From Planctomycetota bacterium (GTDB taxonomy: Bacteria > Planctomycetota > Phycisphaerae > Sedimentisphaerales > Anaerobacaceae): a DNA stretch of 15,561 nucleotides. Below, piece by piece: positions 1-7,790 of this stretch. The stretch is from the NCBI GenBank assembly GCA_020344865.1, contig CP070830.1, positions 1,423,936 through 1,439,496 on the forward strand. The letters run 5' to 3'. Made by a program: the position numbers and the translations under genes. Below the pieces are notes generated by a model that worked only from the letters and a program-made list of their open reading frames with translations, was not told where the DNA came from and searched no databases. Position 1 is the first letter of the stretch. Each line of letters begins with the position of its first letter.

Positions 1-87
1 AAGAAAAAGTTAGAGCAGATTCATCCAGATGAAGCGTCCATGCTCATAATTGAAGGTGTGTGGGAGGCGCTGCAAACGAAGGAGTGA
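1..87 (+). CDS. C-terminal end of an unrecognised protein (partial)
   Basis: An open frame enters from the left edge and ends at TGA (85-87), followed at once by TAA. Only 28 residues are visible. They are charged and helical-looking, ending in VWEALQTKE, with no motif that identifies a family. It is probably the end of a real gene: the frame is open from base 1, it stops just before an intergenic region, and it lies on the same strand as the cluster that follows. Its function cannot be assigned from this fragment. Confidence 0.5.
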   Translation, partial: KKKLEQIHPDEASMLIIEGVWEALQTKE

Positions 88-109
88 TAAAGCTTCTGCG
101 CAAAACGAT

Positions 110-156
110 AAAACGACCAAGCCGTTTCGCCTGGGGGCGCGCTTGGAAAACGTTTT
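110..156. repeat. Imperfect inverted repeat after the partial gene
   Basis: Two stacked stems can form. AAAACG (110-115) pairs with CGTTTT (151-156), and CCAAGC (117-122) pairs with GCTTGG (141-146). They are separated by a small internal loop, and the apical loop is 18 nt. No long T-run follows, so it is not a standard intrinsic terminator. It may be a weak terminator or processing hairpin for the upstream gene, or chance. Confidence 0.3.
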
Positions 157-158
157 AG

Positions 159-187
159 TGGATTATATCGGGGCTTTGGGGTAGAAT
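159..187 (+). promoter_or_regulatory. Weak candidate sigma-70 promoter for the lipoprotein/acpS/mnmG cluster
   Basis: A -10-like box TAGAAT (182-187) lies 17 bp after a poor -35 (TGGATT, 159-164, three of six consensus matches). It is the best sigma-70-like pair I found in the 165-bp gap before the cluster. The weak -35 makes it tentative. Confidence 0.28.
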
Positions 188-195
188 TTTGCGCT

Positions 196-229
196 CGGCA
201 GATTTAAGTCTGCCGGCCGGACGCTTTTT
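196..229 (+). terminator. Hairpin plus T-run ahead of the PPIase gene (possible terminator or leader hairpin)
   Basis: CGGCAGA (196-202) and TCTGCCG (209-215) form a perfect 7-bp stem with a 6-nt loop. A GC-rich segment and TTTTT (225-229) follow. GCG (191-193) and CGC (222-224) could add a basal helix directly before the T-run. This resembles an intrinsic terminator for the upstream gene. If the promoter at 159-187 is real, it would instead sit in the 5' leader of the next gene. Confidence 0.35.
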
Positions 230-252
230 GGTTTGCGAAGGCAGGTTGAGCG

Positions 253-1371
253 ATGCGTAAGTACAGGTTTCTGCTGGTTTTAGCGGTTTTGTCAGTCGCG
301 GGGTGCGGCGGCGGTCGCGATGAGGGCAAGTTCAGCGAAGAAGAGATGGCGGCCATGCCGTTGGCGCAAAGAGAGGGTCTGCCGGAGGCCTCAGGGGGAT
401 TTGTTCTGGCGGTGGGGGGCGAGACCATCAGCGCAAAGGAGATAATGACCGAGGCACTATTAGAGTATTGCCGCCCGGTTGCACAAAGAAGCAGCCTCGA
501 GCAATTCAAGGAGCAGATAAGGCCTCCGATTGAACAAATCATAGTAACTAGAGTATCGGACATACTGCTGCATCAAAAGGCCAAGCAACGGGCGGGAGAC
601 AACGTTGAGGACCGGTTAGAGAAGGTAGTGGACAGGGAAGTGAGGGAGTTTGTGGCGAGCTTCGGCTACGACCATGCCAAGGCCGAAGAGGCCCTGAAGG
701 CGAGGGGGATGGACTGGAAGGAGTTTAGAAAGTATCAAAAGAGGCTGATTCTCAGTCAATCGTATATAGCGTCGCAGCTGCCGGAGCAGACGGCTGTAAC
801 ATACAGGGAACTATTGGACGGCTACAATGAGATGAAAGAGCAGGTATTCGTCAGGCCGGCCGAGATAACATTTCGGCTGATTGATATCGAAGTGGCCAAG
901 ATAGAACTAAACGACCCGAACAAGAGTCGTCACGAACAGGCGAAAGAACTCGCCGAGGGACTCGTCAGAGAAATAGAGAGCGGTCAGGATTTCGGCGAGC
1001 TGGCAAGAAGACACTCACACGGGTACAGGGCCTCGTTGGGAGGTTTGTGGAAGCCGGTACAGCCGGGGTCGTTAGCCGAGCCTTATGATATTCTTGCGAG
1101 AGAGGCGGAGAGGATGGAGGCGGGCGAAATTGCCGGGCCGGTCGAGGCCAGCGGGCACATCTTCATAATGAAGCTGGAGGATAAGGCAGCAAAGAGTTAC
1201 GAGCCCTTCGAAGAGGTTCAAAAAGAAGTAGAGGCCACGATACACGTGGAGCGCCGAAGGAAGGCTCTGGACGAGCTCAACAGGAAACTCGTGGAAAAGG
1301 CGGTGGCGAGAGACCGGGACAGGTTCGTGGATTACTGTCTGGAAGAGATTTATCGAGTCAGCAATCTATAA
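253..1371 (+). CDS. Lipoprotein peptidyl-prolyl isomerase, parvulin/PrsA-SurA type
   Basis: A predicted periplasmic folding chaperone with cis-trans prolyl isomerase activity, anchored as a lipoprotein. Residues 1-18 are a lipoprotein signal: basic start, hydrophobic core, then lipobox VAGC with Cys18 followed by glycines. A SurA-like helical region (about 50-195) follows. Residues about 200-310 form a rotamase domain: FGELARRHSHGYRASLGGLW and EIAGPVEASGHIFIMKLED match the parvulin pattern of F..LA...S, GG.LG and the closing strand. A charged helical tail (315-372) ends the protein. The ATG at 253 has a modest AGG/GAG-rich stretch just upstream. acpS follows after 46 bp. Chaperone clients are unknown. 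The family call is firm; assignment specifically to SurA, PrsA or PpiD is not. Confidence 0.85.
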   Translation: MRKYRFLLVLAVLSVAGCGGGRDEGKFSEEEMAAMPLAQREGLPEASGGFVLAVGGETISAKEIMTEALLEYCRPVAQRSSLEQFKEQIRPPIEQIIVTRVSDILLHQKAKQRAGDNVEDRLEKVVDREVREFVASFGYDHAKAEEALKARGMDWKEFRKYQKRLILSQSYIASQLPEQTAVTYRELLDGYNEMKEQVFVRPAEITFRLIDIEVAKIELNDPNKSRHEQAKELAEGLVREIESGQDFGELARRHSHGYRASLGGLWKPVQPGSLAEPYDILAREAERMEAGEIAGPVEASGHIFIMKLEDKAAKSYEPFEEVQKEVEATIHVERRRKALDELNRKLVEKAVARDRDRFVDYCLEEIYRVSNL

Positions 1372-1417
1372 TTAAGACAAGAAGAAAAGCAGTTCAGATT
1401 CGTATCGGTATTAAGAA

Positions 1418-1816
1418 ATGGAAATTGTGGCGCACGGCATAGACCTTGTTGATTTTCCCCGGATAGAGGAGATGATAGGGCGGCACGGGGAGCGTTTTTT
1501 GGGGCGGGTATTTACGGCGTCGGAGCGGGCGTATGCCGACGCGAACAAGAACGGGGTAGAGAAATTGGCGGGTCGCTTTGCGGCGAAGGAGGCGATACTG
1601 AAGCTGATGGGTACGGGGTGGCGCGGCAAGATTGCTTGGACTGACATAGAGATAGTGAACAACGAGTCGGGTCAGCCGGAGGTTACTCTGTGCGGGGAGG
1701 TCGAGAAAATCGCGGCGAAACTCGGAATCAAACACATAAGCATAAGCATTACGCACACGGCCAACTTCGCGATTGCCTCGGCAGTCGCGCTGGCACAGTC
1801 AGATGAAGGCGAATGA
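1418..1816 (+). CDS. acpS: Holo-[acyl-carrier-protein] synthase
   Basis: Transfers 4'-phosphopantetheine from CoA to the serine of apo-acyl carrier protein, activating it for fatty acid synthesis in the cytoplasm. At 132 residues it has the normal length for AcpS. The N-terminal motif GIDLVDFPRIE carries the Mg ligand Asp9. The second signature, GRFAAKEAILKLMGTGWRG (about 52-70), carries Glu58 and the CoA-binding Lys/Gly. SISITHTANFAIASAVA near the end is the typical closing strand with the S.SH/T motif. The ribosome binding site is weak (AAGA just before the ATG), so translation may depend partly on the upstream gene. The last 14 nt overlap the chosen start of mnmG, suggesting translational coupling. 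Confidence 0.95.
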   Translation: MEIVAHGIDLVDFPRIEEMIGRHGERFLGRVFTASERAYADANKNGVEKLAGRFAAKEAILKLMGTGWRGKIAWTDIEIVNNESGQPEVTLCGEVEKIAAKLGIKHISISITHTANFAIASAVALAQSDEGE

Positions 1817-3623
1817 TTTTGACTGCATTGTAATAGGCGGGGGTCACGCAGGCGTAGAGGCCGCACATGCCGCGGCGAAAATCGGTGCCAAGACCGCTCT
1901 TATCACCATAAGCAAAAACACGATAGCAGAAATGAGCTGCAACCCGGCGATAGGGGGACTGGCGAAGGGACAGATTGTGCGCGAGGTCGATGCCTTAGGA
2001 GGCCTGATGGGGCTGGCGACAGACGCAACGGGGATACAGTTCAGGATACTGAATCGTTCCAAGGGGCCGGCGGTACAGTCGCCGCGGGCGCAGGCAGACA
2101 GGCACAGGTACGCGGAGTTTATGCAACGGAGACTCGAAGGGACCGACAATTTGACGATTGTCGAGGGGACAGCGACAGAGATAATCACGGAAAAGAACAA
2201 GGTGCGGGCAGTGGCATGCAAGGGCGGGGCGGTGTACAACGCTCAGGCGGTGGTTGTTACAACCGGGACGTTTCTGGGCGGAAAGCTATATGTCGGGAGC
2301 GAGTGCTGGTCGGGGGGCAGGATTGATGAGCCGCCAAGCGGGGAGCTTTCGGAGAGCTTGAAACGGCTGGGGATGAAAGTGGGGCGGATGGCGACGGATA
2401 CGACGCCGAGGCTGGACGCGGCGACGTGTGATTTAGACAAGCTGGAGATACAGGCGGGTGACAAACGGCCGGCGCCGTTTTCATTTATGACAGAAAAGAT
2501 AGAGCGGACGCAGGTGCCGTGCTGGATTACATATACGGATGAGAAGATACACAAGCTACTACGCGACAATCTGAACCGCGCTCCGCTTTCGTCGGGGCAA
2601 ATAAAGGCGCGGGACCCGCGCTACTGTCCGAGCATCGAAAGCAAGGTTGTCAGGTTCGCGGACAAGAGGCAGCACCGGATATTCCTGGAACCGGAAGAAG
2701 AGGAGGTAAAGACAATTTACTGCAACGGGATTTTTACTTCGATGCCGAAGGACGTGCAGGAAAAGATGCTGAAGCTGCTGCCGGGGACGGAGAACGCCCG
2801 CATCATTCGCTATGCGTACGCCGTGGAGTATGATTACTGTCCGGCGGTGCAGCTAAAGAGCAACCTCGAGACCAAGAAGATAAGGGGGCTGTTTTTGGCG
2901 GGGCAGATTAACGGAACCAGCGGTTACGAAGAGGCGGCGGGGCAGGGTATTGTAGCCGGCATAAACGCCGCGAGGAAATTACGAAGCGCCGAGCCGGTAG
3001 TCCTCGGCAGAGACCAGGCGTATATCGGGGTGCTGATAGACGACCTATTGACTAGAGAGATTGACGAACCTTACAGGATGTTTACTTCGCGTGCTGAGTA
3101 TCGGCTATCGCTGAGGGCCGACAACGCGGACAGAAGACTTACGAGAATCGGCAAATCGGTCGGGCTGGTGGACGAAAAGAGGTGGGAGAAGTTCGAGAAT
3201 AAGCTGGAAAAGACTGATAGGCTCAAAACCTATTTGCAAAAAACGCGCTCGGACGGTCTGAGCCTATGGGAGCAACTGCGCCAACCAGATAATACCGCCA
3301 CAGAGAAGCTGGTAAAGAGCAGCGTTAAAGAACGGCTATTCGGCGCTGACGGCAACGACGAGGCGGCGGAGGCGGTAATAATCGATGCAAAGTACGAAGG
3401 CTATCTGACCAAGCAGGAACGGTTGGTGGCGGGTCTGCAAGTATTGGAGAAGAAAAAGATACCGGCGGAATTGGATTACGAAAAGATTACACATCTTCGG
3501 ACGGAGGCGAAGGAGAAGTTGTCTGCGCTGCGGCCGGGGACTGTAGGACAGGCGAGCCGAATAGGCGGCATCACGCCGGCTGATATAACGGTGATTCGAA
3601 TCCACCTGAAGAAATACCACTAA
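1803..3623 (+). CDS. mnmG: tRNA uridine-5-carboxymethylaminomethyl modification enzyme MnmG (GidA)
   Basis: FAD-dependent enzyme that, with the GTPase MnmE, adds the (carboxymethyl)aminomethyl group to C5 of U34 in certain tRNAs. From ATG 1803 it is 606 residues. FAD Rossmann motif GGGHAG is at 12-17. The conserved MSCNPAIGG has Cys46 and PRYCPSIE has Cys274, equivalent to E. coli Cys47 and Cys277. GLFLAGQINGTSGYEEAAGQ (about 362-381), the EPYRMFTSRAEYRLSLR block and a C-terminal RPGTVGQASRIGGITPADI domain are all classic. A TTG at 1773 would add ten poorly conserved residues; ATG 1803 places the Rossmann motif at the usual distance and overlaps acpS by 14 nt. Odd points: the usual LKTGTPPR is MATDTTPR (about 196-203), and the glycine-rich step before PRYC reads ARD. 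MnmE is not in the window. Confidence 0.95.
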   Translation: MKANDFDCIVIGGGHAGVEAAHAAAKIGAKTALITISKNTIAEMSCNPAIGGLAKGQIVREVDALGGLMGLATDATGIQFRILNRSKGPAVQSPRAQADRHRYAEFMQRRLEGTDNLTIVEGTATEIITEKNKVRAVACKGGAVYNAQAVVVTTGTFLGGKLYVGSECWSGGRIDEPPSGELSESLKRLGMKVGRMATDTTPRLDAATCDLDKLEIQAGDKRPAPFSFMTEKIERTQVPCWITYTDEKIHKLLRDNLNRAPLSSGQIKARDPRYCPSIESKVVRFADKRQHRIFLEPEEEEVKTIYCNGIFTSMPKDVQEKMLKLLPGTENARIIRYAYAVEYDYCPAVQLKSNLETKKIRGLFLAGQINGTSGYEEAAGQGIVAGINAARKLRSAEPVVLGRDQAYIGVLIDDLLTREIDEPYRMFTSRAEYRLSLRADNADRRLTRIGKSVGLVDEKRWEKFENKLEKTDRLKTYLQKTRSDGLSLWEQLRQPDNTATEKLVKSSVKERLFGADGNDEAAEAVIIDAKYEGYLTKQERLVAGLQVLEKKKIPAELDYEKITHLRTEAKEKLSALRPGTVGQASRIGGITPADITVIRIHLKKYH

Positions 3624-3726
3624 CCAATCAGCGATGAGGCGCTAAGGGGGAGCCGAATCCAATCAGCCTCCAGAAAAAGTGCTTGCCCACTCGCAATAAA
3701 GTGATGAGCGATTGTCGCGTCTGTCG

Positions 3727-3961
3727 CTAGATGTAAAAAGTTCGTTGGAAGCCAGTCGTAGCTAATCCGCCAATCACGGCGATTGTAATACTTAGTATAA
3801 AGCAGGCAACAACGACCGACGTCTGAAATATTGATTCTTTCGCAAGGGTATTAGAAGGCGGGAGTTGTTAATAACTGAAAACAACACCGAAAGACCGATG
3901 ATGAAAGCTGCCTCCGGCCAGCGTGCTTTAATAACCGCGAGTGTTTTTTTATTTCGGTCAT
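3727..3961 (-). pseudogene. Possible decayed two-helix membrane protein gene downstream of dnaE
   Basis: The 334-bp gap after mnmG (3624-3957) has no intact gene, but the minus strand past dnaE carries coding-like hydrophobic segments in different frames. An ATG overlaps the dnaE stop as ATGA (3961-3958) and opens a 36-codon frame beginning MTEIKKHSRLLKH. A second frame (about 3965-3792) reads ARWPEAAFIIGLSVLFSVIN. A third, ending at TAG 3727-3729, reads SVVVACFILSITIAVIGGLA. Joined by two small shifts they would give one small protein of roughly 75-80 residues with two membrane spans, coupled to dnaE. I infer a frameshifted gene. Chance hydrophobic frames, or sequencing errors in an intact gene, are the alternatives. 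I see nothing notable in 3624-3726. Confidence 0.3.
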
Positions 3962-6900
3962 TTTGTTAGCTGGAAGTTTTCGGGTCCGACGAGCTGTCTG
4001 ATTTTCCTGCAGAAGTCCATATCCGGATTGACGGAGAGCTCTCTGTCGGCGGCGGCGTAGACCCTGCCTTTATCGGTTTTTACGGCGACATACAGAGGGC
4101 TTTGTCCCCTGTGGCTCCGGCAGATACTCTTTATAGCCAGAATCTTGTCTTCGGTAACGTCCTTAGCGTCCAGACGGATTCTTACCTTGGCGGCGAGTTT
4201 CTCTCTGACGTCGTCGAGAGTTATAAGCTCGATAGCTATGATGTTTGGTTTTTCTCTTCTGAAATCGAGCTTTCCCTTTACAAAAACGATTGTATCCTCG
4301 GCTAATAAATCGGCGAATTGATTCAGCACATCGGGGAACATTACGACCTCGACCTGGCCCTGTAGGTCTTCGAGCACGAAGACGGCCATTTTTGAGCCGG
4401 CGTTTCGTCCCTTGCGGGTGATGTGATACCTTTTCTTCGTTATTATTCCACCGATTAGTGTTTGCCTGTCCTGCCTGGAATCAGCCAATCGGGAGGTGTC
4501 GATTGTAGAGTAGAGGTTTATCGTCTCGGCGTGGTGGCTTAGGGGATTGCTGGTTACGTAGAAGCCGAGGACCTGTTTTTCGAAGGCCAGCATTTGCGGC
4601 TCAGGCCAGGGCGGGACGTTGGGCAGGCGCTGCGCATCTTTGGAATAGTCCTGCTGCTGCATTTGTCCGAAGAAGTTCATCTGGCCGTTTTGCTTGTCGG
4701 CCTGGAAGGTCGTGCCAATTTGCATCGCCTTTTCGAGGCCAGCCATCATTTGCGCGCGGTTACCGCCGAGTCTGTCGAAGGCACCGGCTTTTACCAGGGC
4801 TTCGAGGACCTGTTTGTTGGCGGCCCTCAGGTCGACGTTTTCGCAGAAGTGGAATAGGCTGTGGAATCGTCCTGTCCTTTCGCGGGCGGCTATGATTTGT
4901 TCGACGGCCTTTTCGCCGACGCCCTTTACCGCAGCCAAGCCAAAACGTATTACGCCTTTCTTGTTATCACCGTGACCTTTGTAAAGGGGCGTAAAATCGA
5001 CGCCGCTCTCGTTGATGTCGGGGGGCAGAATCTCGATATCCATACTGCCGCACTCGGCGATATAATCAACTATTTTGTCGGTGTTGTCCATTTCGTATGT
5101 CAGAAGCGCGGCCATATATTCAACGGGCCAATGGGCCTTCATATAGGCGGTCTGGTACGCTATGAAGGCATAGCGCGTCGAATGGCTCTTGTTGAAGCCA
5201 TAGCCGGCGAATCGCTCGATAAACTCGAAAATCTGCCGGGCCTGTTGTTCTTTCAGGCCTTTATTGGCGCAACCTGCAATGAATCTCTCCCTCTCCTTGG
5301 TGATTGTTTTGGCCTTCTTTTTGCTTATTGCCTTTATCAGGCCATAGGCCTCGCGCAGGGGTATATCGCCGAGGCGGTTGCAGATTCGCATGACCTGTTC
5401 CTGATAGACCATAATGCCGTAGGTCTCATCGAGGATTTCTTTCATGATGGGGTGCGGCAGGTTCCATTTTGCGCCGTGTTTACGGTCGATGTAGTCCGGG
5501 ATTAGTATCATAGGGCCGGGTCGGTAGAGTGCGTTGGCGGCGATGAGGTCTTCGATTCTGTCGGGCTTCATTTTAATGAGCATGTCCTGCATTCCGCCGG
5601 ACTCAAACTGGAAAATGCCTTTTGTTCTGCCGGTTGCGAACAATTTGAAGACCGCAGGGTCAGTGAGGTCGATTTTTTCCAGGTCGATATCCTCGCTGTG
5701 CAGGTTTTTGACCAGCTGGCGGGCCCGCTCTATTACGCTGAGTGTCTTTAAGCCCAAAAAGTCCATCTTGAGCAGGCCGACTTTCTCGACCATGGGGCCT
5801 TCGTACTGGGTTATGATGTCGTCGGAATCGGGCGCTTTGTAAAGCGGGAGAAAATCAGTAAGCGGCTGGTCGGCGATGACGACTCCGGCGGCGTGCACGG
5901 AAGCGTGGCGGGCGAGGCCTTCGAGTTTTTTGCAGATGTCGATTACTTTCTTTGTCTGCTCGCTCTGCTCGTAGGCCTGCTTTAGCTTCGGCTCGGTTTT
6001 CAATGCCTTATCGATGGTCATATCGAGAGAGAAGGGGACGAGTTTGGCGAGCCTGTCGGCTTCCGGAAGAGGTACGGCGAGCACCCTGCATATGTCGCGT
6101 ATAACGGCCCTGGCTTTCATTGTTCCGAAGGTAATGATTTGAGCGACGTGGCCGTATTTGCGGCGGACATAGTCGATGATTTTCGGCCTGCTGTCTTGGC
6201 ATATATCGATATCGATATCGGGTATTTCGTTGCGCTGCGGGTCCATGAATCTCTCGAAGAGCAGGTCATACTTGATGGGGTCGATGTCGCACAATCCAAG
6301 ACAGTAGCCGACGAGTGTTCCGACGCCGCTGCCTCTGGCGCCTACGGGGATATTGTTTTGGTGTGCGTAGTTGCAAAAGTCCCAGACGATAAGAAAGTAG
6401 CTGGCAAATCCCTTCGATTCGATTACGTCGAGTTCCCTGTCGAGTCGCTCTTTTACCTGGTCTGTGATTTGGCCGTAGATTTGCTCTGCCTGCTTGTAAC
6501 ATAATTTGGTGAGGAACTCTTCCGGCGTCGAGCCGTCGGCGGGTTTGAAGCTGGGAGCATGGCGGGTTTTCAGGTCGAGCTCGACATTGCAGCGCTCGGC
6601 AAGGGCCAAGGTGTTATCACAGGCCTCGGGGACGTCGCTGAAAAGCGTGCGCATCTGTTCGGGGCTCTTCAGGAAGACATCCTTTGGGTAAATCATGCGT
6701 CCCGGGTCATCCGCATTTTTGCCGGTGCTTATGCAGCAGAGGCAATTGTGCGCATCGTGGTCATCTTCCTGAAGGAAGTGTACGTCATTGGTTGCGAGCA
6801 GGGGCAGGCCCATTTTATTGGCGAGGTTTATCAGCGCTTGTCTTATATTCGGGTCGTCATCTTCGTGGTTTTGGATTTCGATAAAAAATCTATCGGGGCC

Positions 6901-7407
6901 GAATATTTTTACATAGGCCTCGGCGGCGGCCAGGGCGGCTGGTTCATCGCCGTTTGCCAGAAGGCAGGCAAGTTCGCCCTTGAGGCAGGCCGAGGTGGCA
7001 ATAAGGCCATCTTTCAGGTCGGCAAGGATTTGCTTGTCAATTCTGGGGCGATAGTAGAAACCTTCGGTGAAGCCGATGCTCGCAAGTTTCAAAAGATTCT
7101 TGTAGCCGGTGTTGTTCTCGGCCAGAAGTATCAAGTGGTATGCGGCATCGGTGATGGAGCTTTTCGTCCTGTCGAACCTGCTTCGCGGGGCGATGTACGC
7201 TTCGATGCCGAGGACAGGCTTGATATGCGCGGCGTGAGCCTTCGTGTAGAACTCGACGGCACCGAACAGATTGCCGTGGTCGGTGACGGCGACGGAATCC
7301 ATCTGCAATTGCTTGCAGTGTTTGAACAGATTGTTGAAAGATATGGCACCGTCGAGCAGTGAGTATTGGCTGTGCAGGTGAAGATGCGTAAATCCTTTAT
7401 TTTGCAT
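3958..7407 (-). CDS. dnaE: DNA polymerase III subunit alpha
   Basis: Catalytic subunit of the replicative DNA polymerase, 1149 residues, normal for DnaE. An N-terminal PHP domain (about 5-280) has an apparently complete metal site: HLHS (His10, His12), TDHG (Asp43, His44), Glu69, His91, the Glu/His pair in EIQNH, and Asp208/His210 in NDVH. The palm has GARGSGVGTLVGYCLGLCD and the triplet PDIDID (Asp397/399/401), with the third catalytic acid at Asp549 in KMDFLGL. FNKSHSTRYAFIAYQTAYMK (738-757) is a signature region. A helix-hairpin-helix is at about 825-843, a clamp-binding motif QMNFF at 909-913, and an OB-fold at about 984-1063, before a tau-binding-type C-terminus. The ATG at 7407 gives the usual start, two residues before the KGFTHLHLHS strand, though its Shine-Dalgarno is weak. 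A consensus promoter lies at 7445-7473. Confidence 0.97.
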   Translation of the reverse strand: MQNKGFTHLHLHSQYSLLDGAISFNNLFKHCKQLQMDSVAVTDHGNLFGAVEFYTKAHAAHIKPVLGIEAYIAPRSRFDRTKSSITDAAYHLILLAENNTGYKNLLKLASIGFTEGFYYRPRIDKQILADLKDGLIATSACLKGELACLLANGDEPAALAAAEAYVKIFGPDRFFIEIQNHEDDDPNIRQALINLANKMGLPLLATNDVHFLQEDDHDAHNCLCCISTGKNADDPGRMIYPKDVFLKSPEQMRTLFSDVPEACDNTLALAERCNVELDLKTRHAPSFKPADGSTPEEFLTKLCYKQAEQIYGQITDQVKERLDRELDVIESKGFASYFLIVWDFCNYAHQNNIPVGARGSGVGTLVGYCLGLCDIDPIKYDLLFERFMDPQRNEIPDIDIDICQDSRPKIIDYVRRKYGHVAQIITFGTMKARAVIRDICRVLAVPLPEADRLAKLVPFSLDMTIDKALKTEPKLKQAYEQSEQTKKVIDICKKLEGLARHASVHAAGVVIADQPLTDFLPLYKAPDSDDIITQYEGPMVEKVGLLKMDFLGLKTLSVIERARQLVKNLHSEDIDLEKIDLTDPAVFKLFATGRTKGIFQFESGGMQDMLIKMKPDRIEDLIAANALYRPGPMILIPDYIDRKHGAKWNLPHPIMKEILDETYGIMVYQEQVMRICNRLGDIPLREAYGLIKAISKKKAKTITKERERFIAGCANKGLKEQQARQIFEFIERFAGYGFNKSHSTRYAFIAYQTAYMKAHWPVEYMAALLTYEMDNTDKIVDYIAECGSMDIEILPPDINESGVDFTPLYKGHGDNKKGVIRFGLAAVKGVGEKAVEQIIAARERTGRFHSLFHFCENVDLRAANKQVLEALVKAGAFDRLGGNRAQMMAGLEKAMQIGTTFQADKQNGQMNFFGQMQQQDYSKDAQRLPNVPPWPEPQMLAFEKQVLGFYVTSNPLSHHAETINLYSTIDTSRLADSRQDRQTLIGGIITKKRYHITRKGRNAGSKMAVFVLEDLQGQVEVVMFPDVLNQFADLLAEDTIVFVKGKLDFRREKPNIIAIELITLDDVREKLAAKVRIRLDAKDVTEDKILAIKSICRSHRGQSPLYVAVKTDKGRVYAAADRELSVNPDMDFCRKIRQLVGPENFQLTK

Positions 7408-7444
7408 AACTTAGGCAAGTCCTCAACAATAAGATTGCGCAGTT

Positions 7445-7473
7445 ATGATAAGGGGCGGGCGTAACCATGTCAA
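7445..7473 (-). promoter_or_regulatory. Sigma-70 promoter of dnaE
   Basis: On the minus strand a perfect -35 TTGACA (7473-7468) is followed after 17 bp by TATCAT (7450-7445, five of six matches). This is about 40 bp upstream of the dnaE ATG at 7407, so the leader would be around 30 nt. Spacing, sequence and position all agree. Confidence 0.8.
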
Positions 7474-7513
7474 GGGCGTAGGCACTGGGGAGGTTTATTT
7501 GGAGGTGTACCAA

Positions 7514-7530
7514 GCCCAAAAGTGCTGGGC
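7514..7530. repeat. Short inverted repeat between the divergent dnaE and 7791 promoters
   Basis: GCCCA (7514-7518) and TGGGC (7526-7530) form a 5-bp stem with a 7-nt loop, followed on + by an A-run. It lies between the two divergent promoters, outside both predicted transcripts. It could be a small operator-like dyad, but it may be chance. Confidence 0.2.
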
Positions 7531-7564
7531 GATTAAAAAAAGATTGTTTACGATGATTTTTCAC

Positions 7565-7593
7565 TTGACATTTTGTGTGTGTCTGGATACGCT
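7565..7593 (+). promoter_or_regulatory. Candidate sigma-70 promoter for the small secreted protein gene
   Basis: A perfect -35 TTGACA (7565-7570) is followed at 17 bp by a weak -10, TACGCT (7588-7593). If used, it gives a leader of about 190 nt (roughly 7600-7790) before the ATG at 7791. Within that leader I see GC-rich segments (7680-7690 and about 7720-7760) that could fold, but no riboswitch class I recognise. Confidence 0.45.
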
Positions 7594-7790
7594 TTGTGGC
7601 CGTTTTTTATAACGAGTTTGATATATCGTGCAGGCACAGCGGATTTTGGCGGTGTGCAGCGCAGAGTTATTTTGGAGGAAGCGCCGCGTAGGGCGTTTGT
7701 TTTCACTGAACCCATATGATTCCCGGGCGTTAAGCGCGTGGCTTATAGGCGCCGGGGGATTATTAACCATATCTGCAGGAGTAAACAGAA

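Noticed and set aside
1773..1802. TTG at 1773 as the start of mnmG.
   Set aside because: It would add ten residues that do not resemble MnmG N-termini. ATG 1803 places the FAD motif at the usual distance.
6200..6225. A tandem ATATCG repeat on +.
   Set aside because: It is simply the codons of the DnaE catalytic motif DIDIDI on the minus strand, not a regulatory or satellite repeat.
6559..7362. A 267-codon open frame on + opposite dnaE (and a 214-codon one at 4861-5505).
   Set aside because: They are antisense to strongly conserved DnaE sequence, have no ribosome site or recognisable motif, and arise from the codon bias of the real gene.
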